DNA of 31,722 nt, taken from assembly GCA_009787175.1 (NCBI GenBank), contig WRGM01000171.1, forward strand, positions 1 through 31,722. Direction: 5' to 3'. The position numbers and the translations under genes were made by a program. A model generated the notes under the pieces. The model did no database searches and was not told the origin of the DNA. It worked only from the letters and a program-made list of their open reading frames with translations. Shown here piece by piece: positions 24,594-31,722 of this stretch. This stretch comes from Candidatus Bathycorpusculum fermentans (GTDB lineage: Archaea > Thermoproteota > Bathyarchaeia > Bathyarchaeales > Bathycorpusculaceae). The stretch's first letter is position 1, and each line of letters begins with the position of its first letter.

Positions 24594-25040
24594 ATGGACC
24601 GACTACAAGCAGTAACAACCATAATTAAACGAACGGTATCACACATATTTACCAAACCTGCAACAACAAAATACCCCTTCGTTAAACCCTCCCTCTCAGA
24701 AAACTTTCGCGGACAACCACAATACAACATCTCATACTGCAACGTAATCTCCCTAGGCAACCCCAACTTCGGCTTTGACGTACACTCCATAGTAGGCTCC
24801 GCCTGCCGAGTCTGCGCACGCGACTGCCCAGCAGGCGCTATAACCATAGTCGAAGTCGACGGAAAACGCCGCCCACAATTCGACTTCAACAAATGCATAT
24901 TCTGCAACCAATGCGTTGAAAGCTGCCCAAGAAAAGCCGTTGTCAACTCTGACGTCTTCGAATTAGCTGTTATAGACAAAAAAACATTAATTAGAAAACC
25001 CAAACCAAATAGTCGAGGCGAAAACAATAATGATACTTGA
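24594..25040 (+). CDS. nuoI: NuoI-like ferredoxin subunit with an incomplete first cluster motif
   Basis: 148 residues from ATG 24594, chosen because GGGTGA (24581-24586) precedes it and it begins 2 bp after the NuoH stop. An upstream in-frame ATG (24567) lies inside the nuoH gene. The second [4Fe-4S] motif is complete (C101, C104, C107, C111-P). The first lacks its opening cysteine: G68-SA-C71-RV-C74-ARD-C78-P, where the family has C at position 68. One base (GGC for TGC) would make the difference. The fourth ligand of that cluster must come from elsewhere, or a [3Fe-4S] cluster may form. The subunit passes electrons between ferredoxin and the NuoB-like cluster. Codons here become strongly A/C-rich. 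Confidence 0.87.
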   Translation: MDRLQAVTTIIKRTVSHIFTKPATTKYPFVKPSLSENFRGQPQYNISYCNVISLGNPNFGFDVHSIVGSACRVCARDCPAGAITIVEVDGKRRPQFDFNKCIFCNQCVESCPRKAVVNSDVFELAVIDKKTLIRKPKPNSRGENNNDT

Positions 25041-25497
25041 AATACTCTCCATAGGACTAATTGTTTCAGCCTGCTTAGCCCTCTTCCAAGACGAGGTTCA
25101 CTATGCCGTAGGCGCATTAGCTGGAACGTTCCTATTTATCTCACTAATTTACGCCCTAAACGGCGCAATATACGGTGCAGTCTTCCAATTTGCCGTAGGC
25201 ATAGGAACATTAACTGTACTATTCCTCTCAGGAGAAATGCTAAGCGAAAAAACAAAAAACAAAACATCACCTAAAAAAATCGCCGCCCTAATAACCGGCG
25301 GCACAGTCCTATCATTACCCGCCATATTCATACCCATAACCGGAACACCCACTGAAACCTCAGCAACTGCTCTTGGAGAAGCACTATGGGAGTTACGGGG
25401 AATGGATATCATTTTACAATCAATAATAGTTCTAACAATATCTTTAGGCATATTTATCGTATTACACGGACGCAAGAAAAAGAGAGGTGCCAACTAA
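25030..25497 (+). CDS. nuoJ: NuoJ-like membrane subunit
   Basis: 155 residues with five helices (~3-20, 25-48, 52-72, 84-104 and 126-148), overlapping the preceding gene by 11 bp. The order and the segment VGALAGTFLFISLIYALNGA, then AVFQFAVGIGTLTVLFL, correspond to the NuoJ helices whose TM3 pi-bulge takes part in coupling; the family's YxxAxQxxxYxGAI segment is loosely kept. Identification rests on position between NuoI and NuoK plus topology. The C-terminus is basic (GRKKKRGAN). Confidence 0.8.
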   Translation: MILEILSIGLIVSACLALFQDEVHYAVGALAGTFLFISLIYALNGAIYGAVFQFAVGIGTLTVLFLSGEMLSEKTKNKTSPKKIAALITGGTVLSLPAIFIPITGTPTETSATALGEALWELRGMDIILQSIIVLTISLGIFIVLHGRKKKRGAN

Positions 25498-25500
25498 AAT

Positions 25501-25839
25501 ATGAATTTCATAATTTTATCCATAATACTCCTAATAATTGGCATCTATGGCTTGCTAACAAATCGTAACCTTATAAAAGTCTTCATTTCACTTGAACTAA
25601 TAGCCATAGCCGCTACAATGAACTTTGTCCTATTCGTAGTAGACCAAGGCCTTGGCGAAGCTTTACTAATAATAGCCTTCTCAACAGACACAGCTGTAAG
25701 CGCAGTTATACTCGCCGTACTAGTCATTCTATCTAAAAAATACGGAATAACTGACATTGATAAAATCCCAAAATTAATCCGCAAAAAAGAAGCAATAAAC
25801 ATAGAAGAAGAAAAACAAGACGAGGTCGTTGAAGAATAA
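25501..25839 (+). CDS. nuoK: NuoK-like membrane subunit
   Basis: 112 residues with three helices. GIYGLLTNRNLIKVFISLEL matches the NuoK first-and-second helix signature, with the conserved Glu in SLEL (~residue 32). The second channel Glu of NuoK (helix 3, AAAEA in E. coli) is not present; FSTDTAVSAVIL stands there, closer to the LTAIVI form of MrpC/MbhG. The subunit is therefore intermediate between complex I and Mrp types. A charged Lys/Glu tail (~83-112) is extra. TAATG joins it to the next gene with one shared base. Confidence 0.85.
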   Translation: MNFIILSIILLIIGIYGLLTNRNLIKVFISLELIAIAATMNFVLFVVDQGLGEALLIIAFSTDTAVSAVILAVLVILSKKYGITDIDKIPKLIRKKEAINIEEEKQDEVVEE

Positions 25840-27767
25840 TGCAAATAGAAGTAATATCTGCATGGCTAGTCTGGATATTCCCCCTTCTTGCAAGCTTACT
25901 TGTACCCCTAATAGGAAAATACAGCGAAAAAGCACGCAACGGCTATGTAATAATAGTCGCCACAATAACAGCCCTCCTAGCCACCTCCTTAATACCCGCA
26001 GTATGGCACGGAGAAGAAGTCGCCATAACAAGCACCATACCATGGATACCTGAAATAACCGCAGGCATATACATAGACCCCCTAAGCGTACTCTTCACAT
26101 GTCTAATAGCCTTCTTCGCACTAATAATATCCATATACTCAATAGGCTACATGAAAGGAGAAAACGGTCTAACCCGATACTATTACCTCATATTACTCTT
26201 CATAGGCTCCATGATAGGACTAGTCCTCTCAGACAACCTCCTCCAAATGTTCATATTCTGGGAAATGGTCGGCCTATGCAGCTACACCCTAATCTCCTTC
26301 TGGTACAAAAAACCAGAATCCATACACTCAGGCGTCAAAGTATTCATAATGACCCGCATAGGCGACGCATGCCTACTCGGCGCAATAGGCCTACTATATT
26401 ACATGTTCACCACATTTAGCTTCAGAGGCATAATAGAAGGCATACAAATAGGCGGATACGACCCCAACCTTATGATAATAACCGCCTTCCTCATACTAGG
26501 CGGAGCCATAGCAAAATCAGCACAATTCCCACTATTCACCTGGCTATACGGAGCCATGGAAGCACCAACATCCGTAAGCGCACTTCTACACGCAGCCACC
26601 ATGGTCAAAGCCGGCGTATACCTCCTCGCAAGATTCATCCTAATATTCTCAATAGCCCCAACACTAATAGAACAACTAATGCCCCTATGGTTCCCAACAA
26701 TCGCCTGGATAGGTGTAATAACAGCCTTCATAGGCGCAACCCTTGCCATAACAACAACAGACCTCAAAGGAGTCCTCGCATACTCAACAATAAGCCAAAT
26801 CGGCTTCATGATGGCAGCCCTAGGAGCAGCCGCAACACATGGCGGACTAATAGGCGAAGGCTGGTTCGCAAGCCTATTCCACATGGTCAGCCACGCATTC
26901 TTTGAAGGTCTCGGTTTTCTTTTAGCTGGAGGCATAATACACGCTGTCGGCACCCGTGATATGAGACTAATGGGTGGTCTACGTAAAATTATGCCCATAA
27001 GCTTTGCTTTAATGATTATAATGGTTATAACAACCAGTGGGTTACCACCATTTGCAGCATTCTTTAGCAAAGGCTTAATTTTAACTAGCATTTCTGAAAT
27101 TGCAACAACAGCCGGTTTAATACAGACAATTCTACTATATGCGACAACAGCAATCACTTTTGCTTACTGTCTACGTATGTTTACCTTAGTGTTCATGGGG
27201 TCTGAGTCTGAGCATGTGAAAAAGCATCATGTTCATGAGTCGTCTAAAATCATGCTCATACCCGCAGCTGTTTTGGCTTTCTTCTGTATTATCTGGGGCT
27301 TATCAGAACCTATAATTGGTCATTTCTTACACGTTGAAACACACGGGTTACTTGCTGCTTTCACAAGTATCGAGTTCCCTATCTTTATTGCATTAGTAAT
27401 ACCAACAGGTTTACTTGTATACTTCAGCTACTATAGAGGCTTTAATGCAATACGAAATATTGCAAACACAAAGAACCCCTTATCCATATTGCTAAAACGT
27501 GCATATTTTGTTGATGACTTCTACAGTATAGTCGTAAAAGGTTTAACCAAAATCTCCCAAGGATTAACCCATATAGAAGATACTCTATTTGGTCGTTACA
27601 TTGACAAACTTGGAACAAAAATTAGTGATACTGCAAAACCTGGTAAAGCCTTAATACTTAAACAAGACCAGTCATCAAACTATCGTAACTATTTGGCCGC
27701 GGCAGTAGTTGGATTCATATTAATCGTAATATTGATAATATTAACTTTCGGAGTGAGTGTGATTTAG
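25839..27767 (+). CDS. nuoL: NuoL-like antiporter subunit
   Basis: 642 residues, full length including the lateral helix. Antiporter-type landmarks: FWEMVGLCSYTLI with the TM5 Glu, K226 in AIAKSAQFPLFTWL (TM7), TSVSALLHAATMVKAGVYLL (TM8 Lys), STISQIGFMMAALGA, HMVSHAFFEGLGFLLAG (helix with His and Glu), and FFSKGLIL (TM12 Lys). Residues ~545-615 form the long amphipathic lateral arm, ending with a last helix. It forms the distal ion channel of the membrane arm. Codon usage is A/C-rich up to about 26900 and then abruptly normal, inside the gene. Confidence 0.92.
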   Translation: MQIEVISAWLVWIFPLLASLLVPLIGKYSEKARNGYVIIVATITALLATSLIPAVWHGEEVAITSTIPWIPEITAGIYIDPLSVLFTCLIAFFALIISIYSIGYMKGENGLTRYYYLILLFIGSMIGLVLSDNLLQMFIFWEMVGLCSYTLISFWYKKPESIHSGVKVFIMTRIGDACLLGAIGLLYYMFTTFSFRGIIEGIQIGGYDPNLMIITAFLILGGAIAKSAQFPLFTWLYGAMEAPTSVSALLHAATMVKAGVYLLARFILIFSIAPTLIEQLMPLWFPTIAWIGVITAFIGATLAITTTDLKGVLAYSTISQIGFMMAALGAAATHGGLIGEGWFASLFHMVSHAFFEGLGFLLAGGIIHAVGTRDMRLMGGLRKIMPISFALMIIMVITTSGLPPFAAFFSKGLILTSISEIATTAGLIQTILLYATTAITFAYCLRMFTLVFMGSESEHVKKHHVHESSKIMLIPAAVLAFFCIIWGLSEPIIGHFLHVETHGLLAAFTSIEFPIFIALVIPTGLLVYFSYYRGFNAIRNIANTKNPLSILLKRAYFVDDFYSIVVKGLTKISQGLTHIEDTLFGRYIDKLGTKISDTAKPGKALILKQDQSSNYRNYLAAAVVGFILIVILIILTFGVSVI

Positions 27768-27768
27768 T

Positions 27769-29445
27769 ATGGTGTTTCCTGCTTTGTTGTTGATTTTTGT
27801 TTTGTCTTCTGTTAGTATTCCGTTTGTTTATCTTACTGGTAGAAAGTCTTCTAGGGCTGCTGCGGTTTTTGTTGCGTTGCTTGCTCTTGTTAATTTGTGT
27901 TTGGTTGTAAGTACGATTCCTACGGTTTTGGATAGTGGTAGTGGTAATCAGTGGGTTGAGTCATATAGGTGGATTCCGAGTTTGGGTGATACTCAGTTTA
28001 CTTTGTTTGTTGATGGTATGAGTGTTTCTGTTGCTCTAGTTAGTTTAGTGTTGGTTTTTGTTGTGTCGATTTATAGTATTAATTATATGGCTGGTAAGAA
28101 GAATTTGGCGGCGTATTATGCGTTGCTTTGTATGTTGTCTGTTGGTTTGATTGGTGTGTTTCTTACTTCGAATTTGATTTTGTTTTATTTCTGTTGGGAG
28201 CTTATGCTTGTTCCTGCGTATTTTCTTGTTGGTGAGTGGGGTTATCGTAATAGTTACAAGTCTGCTCTCAAGTTGTTTATTTTTGCGCATGCTGGGGCTG
28301 TTTTTGTTCTTTTGGGTATTGGTGCGATTTATTGGTTGACTGGTACTACTGAGATGTTTTCTTTGAATGGTGTTGAGGGTGCGCAGGCGTTGTTGCTTGG
28401 TGCTGCTGTTCCTGATGTTGCTAGGTGGGTGCTTTTGGCTTTGACTGCTGGATTTGCGGTTAAGATGGCTGTGTTTCCTGTTCATGTGTGGTTGCCTGAT
28501 GCTCATTCTGAGGCTCCTGCTCCTATGTCTGCGTTGTTGAGTGGTGTTATTATTAGTGCGGGTGCTTATGCGATTCTTAGGATTGCGTTTGGTGTTGTTT
28601 TTCCTGCTGTGGATGTTGGGTTTGCGGTGAGCTTTTTGCATGGGCTTTCTATTGTTGCTGTTGTTACGGCGTTTTTTGGTTCTTTTTTGGCGTTGTATGC
28701 TACGGATGTTAAGCGTGTTATTGCGTATTCGAGTATTTCTCATATGGGTTATATCTTGTTTGGTGTTTCGTTGTTTCCGGTTAGTGTTGTTGGTGGTTCT
28801 GTTGTTATTTTGGCGTCGTCGCTTGCGGTGACTGGTGCTGTTTTGCATATTGTGACTCATGCGGTGAGTAAGGGTTTGTTTTTCCTTACTGTGGGTGGTG
28901 TTATGCATCAGACTGAGGAGCGTGATATTCGTAGGTTGGGTGGTTTGGCGGGTAGGATGCCTTTTTCGACTGTTGTGGGTATTATTGCTGCTTTGAGTAT
29001 TGCTGGTACGCCTCCGTTGGCTTGTTTCTTTAGTGAGTTTTTTATTTTTATGGGGGCTCTTCAGATTCTTGCTGTTGATTCTTTTTATGTTTTGCCTACT
29101 GCGTTTATGTTGGCTGCGACGGTGTTTTCTTTGGCGTATTCTTTGCGTTTTATTTCTAAGGTTTTCTTTGGTCCTGCGCATGGTGAACAAGTTGAAGTGG
29201 ATGCACATGGAATATCTGATACGGTTGCTACTGCTAGTGGTAATGGTCATAGTGGTGTAGGTGTTTCTTCTTCTGGTGATGATGTTGTTGGGTCTTCTCA
29301 TGGTGTTGTGCGTAGGGTTGTTGATGTTCCTTTGGGTATGAAGGTGGGTTTGGTGGTTTTGGCGGTTTTGGTTGTTGTTATTGGTGTTTATCCGACGTTC
29401 TTTTTGGATCTTATTAGAACTGTAACCTTTGGAGGCTTACTATAG
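27769..29445 (+). CDS. nuoM: NuoM-like antiporter subunit
   Basis: 558 residues. Landmarks: FCWELMLVPAYFL (TM5 Glu), K232 in AVKMAVFPVHVWLPDAH, EAPAPMSALLSGVIISAGAY, YSSISHMGYILFG, HIVTHAVSKGLFFL, and CFFSEFFIFMGA (TM12 Glu, as in NuoM). An inserted loop (~470-515) rich in Gly, Ser, His and Val separates the last helices and seems peculiar to this protein. The gene is extremely G/T-rich on the coding strand, with Leu mostly TTG and Gly mostly GGT, the opposite of the A/C-rich start of nuoL. That bias leaves a 418-codon open frame on the other strand, which is a shadow. It starts 2 bp after nuoL. Confidence 0.92.
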   Translation: MVFPALLLIFVLSSVSIPFVYLTGRKSSRAAAVFVALLALVNLCLVVSTIPTVLDSGSGNQWVESYRWIPSLGDTQFTLFVDGMSVSVALVSLVLVFVVSIYSINYMAGKKNLAAYYALLCMLSVGLIGVFLTSNLILFYFCWELMLVPAYFLVGEWGYRNSYKSALKLFIFAHAGAVFVLLGIGAIYWLTGTTEMFSLNGVEGAQALLLGAAVPDVARWVLLALTAGFAVKMAVFPVHVWLPDAHSEAPAPMSALLSGVIISAGAYAILRIAFGVVFPAVDVGFAVSFLHGLSIVAVVTAFFGSFLALYATDVKRVIAYSSISHMGYILFGVSLFPVSVVGGSVVILASSLAVTGAVLHIVTHAVSKGLFFLTVGGVMHQTEERDIRRLGGLAGRMPFSTVVGIIAALSIAGTPPLACFFSEFFIFMGALQILAVDSFYVLPTAFMLAATVFSLAYSLRFISKVFFGPAHGEQVEVDAHGISDTVATASGNGHSGVGVSSSGDDVVGSSHGVVRRVVDVPLGMKVGLVVLAVLVVVIGVYPTFFLDLIRTVTFGGLL

Positions 29446-29470
29446 TAAGTAATAGTTTAGGTGAAAATTA

Positions 29471-30985
29471 ATGATAGAAATCATTGATGTAATATTACCT
29501 GTATTTACGTTAATAGTTGCTGCGATACTAACTATACCTGTATTCAAGTTAACATGTAAAAGTAGATATCATAATGCTGCGATAATTACATGGTTTCTTC
29601 TAGTTTTCATAGCTGTGGGTGTTAGCGTAGCTAATCTGGCTTTAACTTACTTTAGCGTTGCTAATCCGCCGGTTTTAAATTTAAATATAAATGGAGCTGA
29701 AGCTTCGCCTTTCCAAAGCTCCTTTTTAATAGATGCTCTTTCCCTTTACATGGCAATAATGATAGTTGCTGTTAGCATTATAATTATAATCTATAGCGTA
29801 TTTTTTGTAAACTCTGTTAATAGAATATCTAGCCGCTATTTTGCAGTTATGCTGATGCTAACCGCCGCATTACTTGGCGCAGTGCTCGCAGGTGACCTGT
29901 TAACACTTTTCATATTTTGGGAAATAGCCACAGTCTCCGCCGCTTTCCTTATGATGTTTCGCAAAAACACCTTTAGCATAAATGCCACAATGAAATACCT
30001 AATAATGGTAATAATAGCCTCCGCATTTATCCTATTCGGACTCTCCCTAGTCTTTGGCATAACAGGCAGCTTAAACTACCTAGCCGTAAGCAGCGCTATA
30101 AGCACAGTTAGCTCAAGCAATTTACCCCTATTAATAATAGCCTTCGTCTTCATAGCCGCAGGATACGCTATAGAAGCCGCTATTGTACCCTTCCACTTCT
30201 GGCTACCTGACGCATACACCGCCGCACCAGCCCCATCCGCCGCCTTCTTGTCAGCACTAGTAGACCAAGGTAGCTACTACATACTAATAAGAATATTAAT
30301 CTACATAATACTACCACCCGGACAAGGTCCAATAGACTGGACAATAATGCTCTCCATAATGGCCGCCCTAACCATGATATTTGGCAACATTTTCGCGCTA
30401 GTCCAAAGTAACATAAAACGCCTAATAGCATACATATGTGTCGCCGACGTAGGCTACAACCTAATAGCCATAACATGCGTAACCGCACTTGGCATAACCG
30501 CCAATTTATACTTCTTCCTAATAGGCGGCCTAACCACAGCTCTCGCCTTTATGGCAGTAGGCATACTAAACCATCATGGCTTTAAAAATCTAAACGATGT
30601 AGCAGGCATAGGCAAAAAACTACCCCTAGTCTGCATAGCCTTAACAATCGCCGGATTATCCCTAGCAGGTGTACCACCCTTTGGCGGATTTATGGCAAAA
30701 TACCTAGTCTTCACCGCCGCTATTGAAGCAAACTATAGCTGGCTAGCAATAATAGGCATACTTACAAGCATCCTACAAACAGCATACATATTCCGACTAG
30801 TAAACATAATGTTCGGCAAAAAAGCAAAAAACAACAACTCCGTAACATTCAATATGAACAAAAAAATCTTCATACCCATACTCATAATGATCACCGCCAT
30901 CTTTGTGCTAGGTCTATTCCCCGACCTTGTATTACAAATAATACAGCCAGTAATCAATCAACTACCTTTCCTAAACCCCATTTAA
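29471..30985 (+). CDS. nuoN: NuoN-like antiporter subunit with TM7 Lys replaced by Glu
   Basis: 504 residues. Landmarks: FIFWEIATVSAAFL (TM5 Glu), IVPFHFWLPDAYTAAPAPSA (TM7-8), IAYICVADVGYNLIAI, and GGFMAKYLVF (TM12 Lys). The TM7 lysine, five residues before the PFH motif and thought essential for proton transfer, is E235 here (AIEAAIVPFH). The sister subunits keep K226 and K232 at the same place. Either ion flow through this subunit differs or a neighbouring charge compensates. It sits last in the operon, 25 bp after nuoM. Codons are ordinary up to ~29870, then strongly A/C-rich. Confidence 0.9.
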   Translation: MIEIIDVILPVFTLIVAAILTIPVFKLTCKSRYHNAAIITWFLLVFIAVGVSVANLALTYFSVANPPVLNLNINGAEASPFQSSFLIDALSLYMAIMIVAVSIIIIIYSVFFVNSVNRISSRYFAVMLMLTAALLGAVLAGDLLTLFIFWEIATVSAAFLMMFRKNTFSINATMKYLIMVIIASAFILFGLSLVFGITGSLNYLAVSSAISTVSSSNLPLLIIAFVFIAAGYAIEAAIVPFHFWLPDAYTAAPAPSAAFLSALVDQGSYYILIRILIYIILPPGQGPIDWTIMLSIMAALTMIFGNIFALVQSNIKRLIAYICVADVGYNLIAITCVTALGITANLYFFLIGGLTTALAFMAVGILNHHGFKNLNDVAGIGKKLPLVCIALTIAGLSLAGVPPFGGFMAKYLVFTAAIEANYSWLAIIGILTSILQTAYIFRLVNIMFGKKAKNNNSVTFNMNKKIFIPILIMITAIFVLGLFPDLVLQIIQPVINQLPFLNPI

Positions 30986-30998
30986 TCTAACCTCTACC

Positions 30999-31035
30999 CT
31001 CTGCATGATAGCATACTTCAAATGATATTTTAGAT
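30999..31035. repeat. 37-bp direct repeat, copy 1
   Basis: The segment begins CTCTGCATGATAGCATAC and is repeated exactly at 31072-31108 after a 36-bp spacer, giving a 73-bp period. It begins 14 bp after the stop of the last hydrogenase gene. Sequence left of both copies is also partly similar (CTAAcCT against CTAAaCT), suggesting an eroded tandem duplication rather than a two-unit CRISPR. Confidence 0.7.
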
Positions 31036-31071
31036 TGTATACGCGCTCTTTCTATTTCACCTAAACTCATA

Positions 31072-31108
31072 CTCTGCATGATAGCATACTTCAAATGATA
31101 TTTTAGAT
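31072..31108. repeat. 37-bp direct repeat, copy 2
   Basis: Exact second copy of 30999-31035. No third copy follows, and no cas-like gene is in the window. Confidence 0.7.
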
Positions 31109-31373
31109 AGATGTTGCCCATTTGGATCAAACTATCAAAAAGATGCGAAGAATGCTATTCAACAAGCGTCTCTTTTTAGGCTCACTTGCCCTGTTTATAT
31201 GACCTGACTGTACAATAGACATTAGGCTTTATTAGTGTTTTAGCGGTAAATCGGAGTTTTTATTAGTATATAAGCGCTTTATAGAGCGTTTTATAAAAAA
31301 TCTGGCAGAATATCTGCCATGGTAGCGGCAGGATGAATGTGTTGGTTCTATTAACGTTATAGCCTTGTTTTTT

Positions 31374-31453
31374 ACCTCCTTATGTAGGGAGGTGATGGAT
31401 TGAAAAAGTCTTGGTCTTGTTCTTTCTGTCCTGAATTCTGCAGATTTTTGTAG
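31374..31453 (+). other. Hairpin enclosing a strong ribosome site before a 17-codon Cys-rich ORF
   Basis: ACCTCC (31374-31379) pairs perfectly with GGAGGT (31388-31393) around an 8-base loop. GGAGGT is a perfect ribosome site 6 bp before TTG 31400, which opens a 17-residue frame, MKKSWSCSFCPEFCRFL, ending at TAG 31451-31453. It has three Cys in CxxCxxxC. The ribosome site would be hidden when the hairpin forms. It may be a regulated leader peptide or a chance frame. Confidence 0.3.
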
Positions 31454-31722
31454 TATACACTTACATGCATCTGTTTTAACTTGTTTATGTAAATATTAAC
31501 TCAATTAAAATGTAATTCGCGTTAAACAGTATCTTTACAACTCATATTTTTGTTGTATGCTATAATTATAGTATACACTATGGTGAAAAGTTATCGATGC
31601 AATAAACACACAAGAAACGAGAGATGGCATATAAATCCCTAACTTCTCAATTTTAAGTAATAGGTGTTAGTTTTAGGTTTGGTTTTTGGTTATTTTTGTA
31701 TTAGGGGCTTTTTATAGTGTTT
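31454..31722. other. AT-rich non-coding end of window with a palindrome
   Basis: TGTATGCTATAATTATAGTATACA (31554-31577) in shortened form is TGTATGCTATAA / TTATAGTATACA: a 24-bp palindrome with one mismatched pair. The word TAGTATACACT also occurs at 31451-31461 and 31569-31579. These may be operator sites for a gene beyond the window. No gene is recognised. Confidence 0.35.

Larger units (their letters stand above)
30986..31373. other. Non-coding region after the hydrogenase operon
   Basis: No gene is seen. It contains the 37-bp direct repeat, a TATA-like TATATAAG near 31267-31274, and the perfect hairpin TGGCAGA-ATA-TCTGCCA (31303-31319). The hairpin is about 30 bp after the TATA-like element, so it could lie at the start of a transcript. 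Confidence 0.4.

Noticed and set aside
26399..27157. 252-codon open frame opposite nuoL
   Set aside because: The + strand encodes clear antiporter motifs throughout; the opposite frame has no recognisable features.
28045..29301. 418-codon open frame on the minus strand inside nuoM
   Set aside because: It is a shadow of the extreme G/T bias of nuoM, which avoids the triplets that read as stops on the other strand. Its product is an Asn/Thr/Arg/Lys-rich chain with no domain.
21137..30985. Respiratory complex I or F420H2 dehydrogenase
   Set aside because: The large subunit retains both CxxC nickel ligands and the small subunit has CNGC rather than CC; no NuoEFG or FpoF input module adjoins.
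30999..31108. CRISPR array
   Set aside because: Only two repeats, no cas genes, no leader, and similar left flanks indicate an imperfect tandem duplication.

Overview
The window looks archaeal. Genes are short and AT-rich, and several start at TTG behind a strong GGAGG. Promoters carry TTTAAATA-type TATA boxes 45-70 bp ahead of genes, and transcription units end in oligo-T tracts. Surface proteins have N-terminal membrane anchors with Thr/Pro linkers and no lipobox. Low G+C, many substrate-binding proteins, an adhesin-like beta-helix protein and a Mbh-like [NiFe] hydrogenase with a complex I-type membrane arm point to an anaerobic, possibly gut-associated, uncultured archaeon. A Bathyarchaeia relative is my best guess; there is no rRNA here to confirm it.

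Layout. 1-1026: gene-poor, with a decayed IS630-type transposase. 1027-1341: the stump of a BtuF-like binding protein, followed by a large CARDB surface protein (1338-3617). 3666-4661: a NapH-like membrane polyferredoxin. 4828-7262: two BtuF-like binding proteins, then an anchored coiled-coil protein (7365-7937) and a minus-strand beta-helix adhesin (8121-9176). 9358-16234: a tight operon encoding a BtuF-like binding protein, a FecCD/BtuC permease, an ABC ATPase with an extra C-terminal domain, a NifH-NifD fusion protein and a NifK-like protein. 16235-16813: a long hairpin and an orphan promoter. 16814-19099 (minus): an alpha/beta hydrolase and a nucleotide pyrophosphatase-like enzyme. 19315-20514: a fifth binding protein. 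21137-30985: a ten-gene operon for a hydrogenase/complex I-like machine. 30986-31722: a 37-bp direct repeat and several hairpins, with no sizeable gene.

How the parts connect. The same promoter architecture (CAAC-N5-rTTAA, then GTTAA, then a TATA box 30-31 bp from the first C) lies before all five binding-protein genes, including the decayed one. It also precedes the pyrophosphatase gene on the minus strand and an orphan transcript at about 16.6 kb. This looks like a regulon for uptake of a metal complex or tetrapyrrole-like cofactor. The most novel member is the transporter operon carrying a nitrogenase-like reductase in which the NifH iron protein is fused to the NifD-like subunit. Cluster cysteines are arranged three on the alpha side and one on the beta side, which suggests a reductase acting on an imported molecule rather than a nitrogenase.

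The large operon at 21-31 kb encodes NuoA, B, C/D (fused), H, I, J, K, L, M and N homologues. The catalytic subunit keeps both CxxC motifs of a [NiFe] site and the small subunit has the CNGC motif of group 4 hydrogenases. It is therefore most likely an energy-converting hydrogenase on a full complex I-type membrane arm. Two departures stand out: the first cysteine of one ferredoxin motif in the NuoI-like subunit is missing, and the TM7 lysine of the NuoN-like subunit is replaced by glutamate. The window also alternates between G/T-rich and A/C-rich coding blocks that switch inside genes.
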